From the NCBI GenBank assembly GCA_036939975.1, contig JALLPB010002221.1, positions 1-10,100 on the forward strand: a stretch of 10,100 nucleotides of DNA, given 5' to 3'. The position numbers were made by a program, and so were the translations under genes. Origin of the DNA: Cyclostephanos tholiformis (lineage: Eukaryota > Bacillariophyta > Thalassiosirophyceae > Thalassiosirales > Thalassiosiraceae). Below, piece after piece: positions 6,404-10,100 of the stretch. Every line of letters starts with the position of its first letter. Within the stretch, counting starts at the first letter, position 1. Below the pieces are notes generated by a model. It was not told the DNA's origin. It saw only the letters and a list, made by a program, of their open reading frames with translations, and did not search any database.

Positions 6404-8816
6404 CCGCACGAGCCATAGTCGCCATCGCTTTCACGATGGCTGCGCTGATTGCCGTTTGTCTCTCCGCCGTCGGGGTGCATACGACATGGTTGTAGGCGCA
6501 CAGCGCGGAGCAGCGGCCAAGGAGCCCAAAGCTCGCGCAATCGCCCTTTCCTCCCACTGTGACGTCCTTGAGCGAGATATTACCTCGTTTGATCAACGTA
6601 AGAAGTGACATCGTGGGGTATTTGGTATTGAACGCTTCGACCGCCTTCCTGCAGCCCGGTGGGATGGTCGGATTGGTGGTCGGTTGTTTTTCTTTCTTCA
6701 CCGCCTTAGCGTCGCCGCCAGTTGGTTTTGTTCTGGGTTTGCTCTGCTCCGGCCCTAGGAATGCAGCGACGGGGCACGTCATGGCCGTGTCGATGCAGCA
6801 GTCGTCGCTCAGTCGTCGCACCGTTGCCTCCAGGGTTGAGCGGGGAAGGGGATCTCCTTGTTCCCATCGTTCGCACCAGGAGAAAAAATTGCGTGCGTCC
6901 CGATGAACTCGCCAAAGGAGATGAAGGCATAGGGTGGGGGTCATCCTAGATTCCAGGTCACTCTCATTTTCTTCGAGCCCATCCCGCAGCCCCCGTACGT
7001 GGATCAGGTGGGGGCACGTTGGCCCAAAGAGGACCTCCAACAGTTTGATGTAGTTATTAAACATCCTGATCAGCATGGTCAGGTCCGATGGGAGTTCCAC
7101 TTTGATTCCTGCGATGTGCTTCCGGATGTCCGCCACAGACTTGAGTGTCGACGCCTCGAAGCAGGCTTCCTTGAGTGCGTCTTCATTCATGGACTCGATC
7201 GAACGCCATGGGGTGGCAAAAATGGTGATTCCCTTCGTGCACCCAGCATGCGTTTTGTCGTTGTTGGCTGAAAAATTCATCGACTTGACCGCCGACAGCA
7301 GCTGTGCTGTCACGTACACATTCGGGTTATGGATGGACCGTGTTCGTGGTTGCAGCAGACTTCGCAGGATCCGGCCTATCGCGTCGGACGTGCTGCCTTC
7401 CGTCTCCATCTCCTGGTAGACCTGTGCCGGGACGAACAGCGAGCTGTCGGCTTGGTTTGAGCACGCTTGCAGAATTCTCTTCTTCATGGCCGTCAGCTTC
7501 GAGTCCCTGTCGCCCGATTTCGTGGCGAGAGCTTGCGCCGTGGCCGTGTGGAAAGCAATCATGCTGGCATTGCTGGCGGCGGCGATGGCCAGTTGGTTTT
7601 CGTTCTGGCTCCGGATGATGGCAGTAATAATGGCCGCCATATCCCCGTCTGGCCCCGTGCCCAGGACTGACTCGCCTCCGGCTGTTGGGTCCACTACACG
7701 TGGGATCCGCCGCGTGGGGGGTGGGGTTGCCTGTGTTCGACGGCGGGGTCTGGCCCTCCGAGGTGGAGTGTCGTGGCCCGCTTCCAGCTCCGGTGCTGCT
7801 GCCTCGCTCCTCGCGGCCCGCCCCTTGGTGGCCGCAGCTTGAACTGCGATGGGAATAGAACGGGCTGGTCTGCCATCCGCGAACAGCCCCTCAAAACTCG
7901 TGTCTGGGCATTGTATGGGGGGTTGCTTGCGTTGGTTGTCGATCGCTAACTCGTCGGGTTTGGTGCGGGCCCATAGCTTGGTGATGACCGCCCGTGCCTG
8001 CTTCGAGCGTGCAATTCGTTTCCAGTCTGTCGACATGGCGGATTCATCCTTGTCGCGGTGCAGGAGACACGCGGACGCGACTCCCCGGAGCAGCATTTCA
8101 AAATGGTGGCGTTGCGCCGGCGCCACACCTCTGATAAGCTCCTCCACGCGGCGAAAGGTGGTTCCCATGTCTGGGTTGTCTAGGAAGAGCGGTGCCCACC
8201 TTGCCGGAATGGCGGTCAGCCGTGGCATCCACAGGCCGTCCTCCACTTGCCGGGCCTCATCGAAGAACTTGGCGTCCCGGCAGAAGTTTCCCTGCAGATC
8301 TCGTGCATGGTAGAAAGCGGAGAACATCCGGGGCGCCATCTCCTCGAGGCATTCGAGCCTAAACAGTTCGTCCTCGTGTCCTCTGAATTGGAACATTGTG
8401 GGTTCCTCCTCGTCTTCGTCAAGTTCGCCTTCGAACGCGACCACACGGTCGTCCAGCACACTTGCTGCCTTTCCCGTTGGCCAGCGTTGTAGTCCAAAGA
8501 GGACAGAAAAATGCGGATTACTTCCGACTCGAACGAGGAAAGTTTGTCCGGCGGTGTCGGGTGCGAGAGCAAAGTCGAGCGCCACGGCTTCATCTCGTAG
8601 GGTGTCGGCGATGTCTCCAAACTTTTTCACACTCGCCTCATCGTTGGTCCCGTAAAGTCTTCGGGCAACCGCCAAGAAATGCGCCGCGACCATTCCGGGC
8701 ACGTCTGTGTTGTCCTCCAACGGCTGCATTCCATATGGTAGGGCGATGCCGTCGAGACCTGGTTCGGGTGTGTAGTTGGCCAAGCCTGTCTCCTCCCGGT
8801 TGCCCTTGACGCTCGT
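6390..8816 (-). CDS. Gag-like protein, main body, with C-terminal CCCH-type zinc knuckle
   Basis: A structural (Gag) candidate of the element, about 800 residues, expected to bind the element RNA and assemble particles. Numbered from the TTG at 8783: an alpha-helical N-terminal half (acidic run DEDEEEP near 120), an Arg/Pro-rich basic segment near 345-375 (PPRRARPRRR), a second helical region at about 390-690, a Lys-rich stretch (AVKKEKQ), and near the end Cys749-X8-Cys758-X3-Cys762-X3-His766, a CCCH-like knuckle. The frame is open upstream to the TGA at 8819-8817 and is the same frame as the N-terminal piece. Without readthrough the first ATG is at 8729. The segment ends at TGA 6392-6390, inside the hairpin loop. 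Identity as Gag rests on position and knuckle; sequence similarity was not tested. Confidence 0.75.
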   Translation of the reverse strand, partial: TSVKGNREETGLANYTPEPGLDGIALPYGMQPLEDNTDVPGMVAAHFLAVARRLYGTNDEASVKKFGDIADTLRDEAVALDFALAPDTAGQTFLVRVGSNPHFSVLFGLQRWPTGKAASVLDDRVVAFEGELDEDEEEPTMFQFRGHEDELFRLECLEEMAPRMFSAFYHARDLQGNFCRDAKFFDEARQVEDGLWMPRLTAIPARWAPLFLDNPDMGTTFRRVEELIRGVAPAQRHHFEMLLRGVASACLLHRDKDESAMSTDWKRIARSKQARAVITKLWARTKPDELAIDNQRKQPPIQCPDTSFEGLFADGRPARSIPIAVQAAATKGRAARSEAAAPELEAGHDTPPRRARPRRRTQATPPPTRRIPRVVDPTAGGESVLGTGPDGDMAAIITAIIRSQNENQLAIAAASNASMIAFHTATAQALATKSGDRDSKLTAMKKRILQACSNQADSSLFVPAQVYQEMETEGSTSDAIGRILRSLLQPRTRSIHNPNVYVTAQLLSAVKSMNFSANNDKTHAGCTKGITIFATPWRSIESMNEDALKEACFEASTLKSVADIRKHIAGIKVELPSDLTMLIRMFNNYIKLLEVLFGPTCPHLIHVRGLRDGLEENESDLESRMTPTLCLHLLWRVHRDARNFFSWCERWEQGDPLPRSTLEATVRRLSDDCCIDTAMTCPVAAFLGPEQSKPRTKPTGGDAKAVKKEKQPTTNPTIPPGCRKAVEAFNTKYPTMSLLTLIKRGNISLKDVTVGGKGDCASFGLLGRCSALCAYNHVVCTPTAERQTAISAAIVKAMATMARAVPGS

Positions 8817-9149
8817 TCACGCGACCTTGGCGACGGGCTTTTTACCCTCGTCGTTGTTTTTACGGACACCCTTGGTGGCGGGTTTCGTATCTTCGTCGTC
8901 CGTTAGGTCCTCCTCTTCCGATGGGACCAGCGAGGGACTGGTTGCTTCGGTGCTCCCGGCGATTCCTGATGCTGCCGTCGCCTCGCGTGAGGGGTAGCGA
9001 CGAGGAAAGTTGTTGGAGACTCTGTAGTTTCCTGAGGTATTCCCCGTCTTCGATCTCTTCCCTGCCTCCGGGCCTGCAGCCCGCGCCCCTGCGGCGTCAC
9101 CCACGTCCATCTGAAGCGTAGGGTTCATTGTTGCTGCCGTGGGGGCCAT
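8817..9149 (-). CDS. N-terminal piece of the Gag frame, closed by an in-frame TGA
   Basis: 110 codons from an ATG in good context (A at -3, G at +4), with a TAA two codons upstream fixing this as the first ATG of the frame. The product is low-complexity and probably disordered: an Ala/Gly-rich start, then an acidic patch SEEEDLTDDED, then a Lys-rich tail. It ends at TGA 8819-8817, and the next codons continue in the same frame into the Gag body. Two readings fit. In the first, the full Gag is about 920 residues and this copy carries a nonsense change; CGA to TGA by CpG deamination would need one C-to-T transition. In the second, the element deliberately makes a short leader protein plus a readthrough form. 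I favour a single Gag with a mutation or leaky stop. Confidence 0.6.
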   Translation of the reverse strand: MAPTAATMNPTLQMDVGDAAGARAAGPEAGKRSKTGNTSGNYRVSNNFPRRYPSREATAASGIAGSTEATSPSLVPSEEEDLTDDEDTKPATKGVRKNNDEGKKPVAKVA

Positions 9150-9430
9150 GATGCCTTAGAACTTGATTTGGCTGGTGCACGGAGGCTTCTGGGCGAAATA
9201 ATGATGTCCCAAGACGTTCATTTTTTGTTGGCTCAAATAGAAATTGGATGGGATTTCTAGTTTCGTACTAGGTCCCACTTCCCTCTACCTGATACTTAAG
9301 TTTTTATTAGTTTCAGGTAATAGGTACGCGGGTTCCCACCCTTTCTGTTTGGCTTGAATCATGGAACGCTCCGACTTTCTTCCTTCAAGAAACTGATTTT
9401 GTCAACTCCAAGACCCTATGTGACCTTTAC
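9150..9430. other. Junction between the DIRS-like element and the plus-strand Gag-like gene
   Basis: This stretch lies between two divergently oriented transposon reading frames. The minus-strand side must contain the DIRS element's 5' leader and terminus. The plus-strand side from 9311 is already in the open frame of the Gag-like gene, after a TAG at 9308-9310. The composition turns AT-rich near 9150-9240. A candidate terminal match is GGATGGGA at 9246-9253, the inverse of TCCCATCC at 1294-1301, but eight bases is too short to rely on. No TATA box or LTR end was identified. Confidence 0.4.
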
Positions 9431-10100
9431 ATGATGAGTCTGGCAAAGGCTGTACCCAATGGTCTCAAGGATCACAAGTTCAAGAAAACAGCCTTACACA
9501 AATGCCATCCAATTCCTTATGTACCTGAGAAAGACTGTGATCAAGAGACGGTTTCTGCATTCAAGGACAACCATCTCAAGACGCAGATCGGCAAAGGTAT
9601 GGAGCTACAAGTTCCTATCTGGCATTCCGGTAGGTGCAAAGCTTTTCTCATCCATGTGGGATCAGCTCAAGAAGCAATTAATAAAAAGGAGTGCTTCAAG
9701 GCCTTCAAAGAAAATACCAAGGCTTATGCAGAACTACATGGTAAGATCAAGTCAGCAAAGGCTCAACTAGCCAAGTTAAATGAATCTACCAGCGGAGAGA
9801 TTGGAACTTCCAAGAAGTCCAAGAAGGCCCAAGAAGCTGCTGTGGCAAATGACCAAGTTGCCCAGGTGCTGCAAGCTGAAATTGAGGCTGAACTTAGCTC
9901 AGCCCAGGAAGCCACTGCAGAAGCCAAGGGCAGGGCTGATCAGGCTGCCAATGACATGTTCCAGCTATATACGAATTTGCTGTCAGTTGATGCAACGTTC
10001 GCATGGAACAAAATAGTATATGAGCAGACCACACCAGACACCTTCACAGACCTCCAAGGCTGTACTAAAAAGGGATCCAGGGGACTCTCATGCAAGTCAT
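9431..10100 (+). CDS. Gag-like protein of a diatom-type LTR retrotransposon (partial, runs off the window)
   Basis: The frame is open from 9311 to the window edge; the first ATG codons are 9431 and 9434, giving at least 223 residues. The text resembles Gag-like predictions common in diatom genomes: LAKAVPNGLKDHKFKK near the start, PIWHSGRCKAFLIHVGSAQE at about 61-80, a Lys/Ala/Glu-rich coiled-coil stretch at about 95-165, then NDMFQLYTNLLS and AWNKIVYEQ (Trp192), and TDLQGCTKKGSRGL near the edge. The 40 codons before the ATG also read as protein (WNAPTFFLQETDFV), so the true start may lie upstream and could have been separated by the DIRS insertion. I infer a Ty1/copia-like element from memory of such proteins; protease, integrase and RT lie outside the window. 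Orientation is opposite to the DIRS element. Confidence 0.7.
   Translation, partial: MMSLAKAVPNGLKDHKFKKTALHKCHPIPYVPEKDCDQETVSAFKDNHLKTQIGKGMELQVPIWHSGRCKAFLIHVGSAQEAINKKECFKAFKENTKAYAELHGKIKSAKAQLAKLNESTSGEIGTSKKSKKAQEAAVANDQVAQVLQAEIEAELSSAQEATAEAKGRADQAANDMFQLYTNLLSVDATFAWNKIVYEQTTPDTFTDLQGCTKKGSRGLSCKS

Larger units (their letters stand above)
1265..9240 (-). mobile_element. DIRS-order (tyrosine recombinase) retrotransposon with an added thioredoxin domain
   Basis: On the minus strand the order is Gag, thioredoxin-like domain, reverse transcriptase/RNase H, then tyrosine recombinase overlapping the RT frame. A retroelement with RT, RNase H and a tyrosine recombinase, and no DDE integrase or aspartic protease, defines the DIRS order; such elements integrate through a circular intermediate by site-specific recombination. 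RT and recombinase catalytic residues are all present and the two long pol frames are intact, so this copy looks recent. The GC-rich block ends near 1265 and near 9150-9240, but these limits are estimates. I could not identify the terminal repeats with certainty, and DIRS elements normally leave no target-site duplication to mark the ends. The thioredoxin domain between Gag and RT is the unusual part. Confidence 0.85.

Noticed and set aside
2814..9149. Reassignment of TGA to a sense codon in this genome
   Set aside because: Only three TGAs in 2112 codons, none at a conserved domain position, while conserved Trp positions use TGG. Readthrough or mutation is simpler.
1265..9300. Clear inverted terminal repeats or LTRs bounding the DIRS-like element
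   Set aside because: Only matches of 8-9 bases were found between the two ends, which is not enough to call termini.
9459..10016. Two plus-strand open frames (9459-9770 and 9780-10016)
   Set aside because: Out-of-frame shadows of the partial Gag-like gene, whose frame is continuous over the same stretch.

Overview
The window looks like nuclear DNA of a eukaryotic alga, most probably a diatom (stramenopile). Two lines of evidence suggest this. The plus-strand frame at the right edge reads as the Gag-like protein that is very abundant in diatom LTR-retrotransposon predictions (recognised from memory, not searched). The centre holds a DIRS-order (tyrosine-recombinase) retrotransposon, an order present in diatoms and green algae. 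No ordinary host gene, RNA gene or CRISPR array could be supported.

Layout. (1) Bases 1-1260 are relatively AT-rich flank with one probable decayed coding remnant at the left edge (3-305, +). (2) From about 1265 to about 9240 is a GC-rich DIRS-like element read on the minus strand. In its own 5'->3' order it holds: a Gag N-terminal piece (9149-8817); the Gag body ending in a CCCH-type zinc knuckle (8816-6390); a nucleoredoxin/tryparedoxin-type thioredoxin domain with an intact WCGPC active site (6389-5664); a Pro-rich linker followed by reverse transcriptase and RNase H (5663-2814); a tyrosine recombinase in another frame, overlapping the RT/RNase H frame by 367 bases (3180-2065); and about 800 bases of 3' region with short repeats and hairpins (2064-1266). 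(3) Bases 9150-9430 are a non-coding junction. (4) From 9431 (open back to 9311) to the window edge, plus strand, is the start of an unrelated Gag-like gene.

The notable points are two. First, a redox-type thioredoxin domain sits between Gag and RT. I know of no such domain in described DIRS elements. Second, Gag, thioredoxin and RT/RNase H all lie in one reading frame: 9149 down to 2814 is 2112 codons broken only by three in-frame TGA codons (8819-8817, 6392-6390, 5666-5664) before a final TAA. The thioredoxin and RT segments have no ATG near their starts. At the Gag/thioredoxin boundary the TGA is the first triplet of the 7-nt loop of a perfect 11-bp GC-rich hairpin. This suggests a Gag-Trx-Pol polyprotein made by UGA readthrough. 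Nonsense decay of one copy remains the main alternative, especially for the first TGA.

Limits: element termini and target-site structure could not be fixed by eye, and all homology statements come from motif recognition rather than searches.
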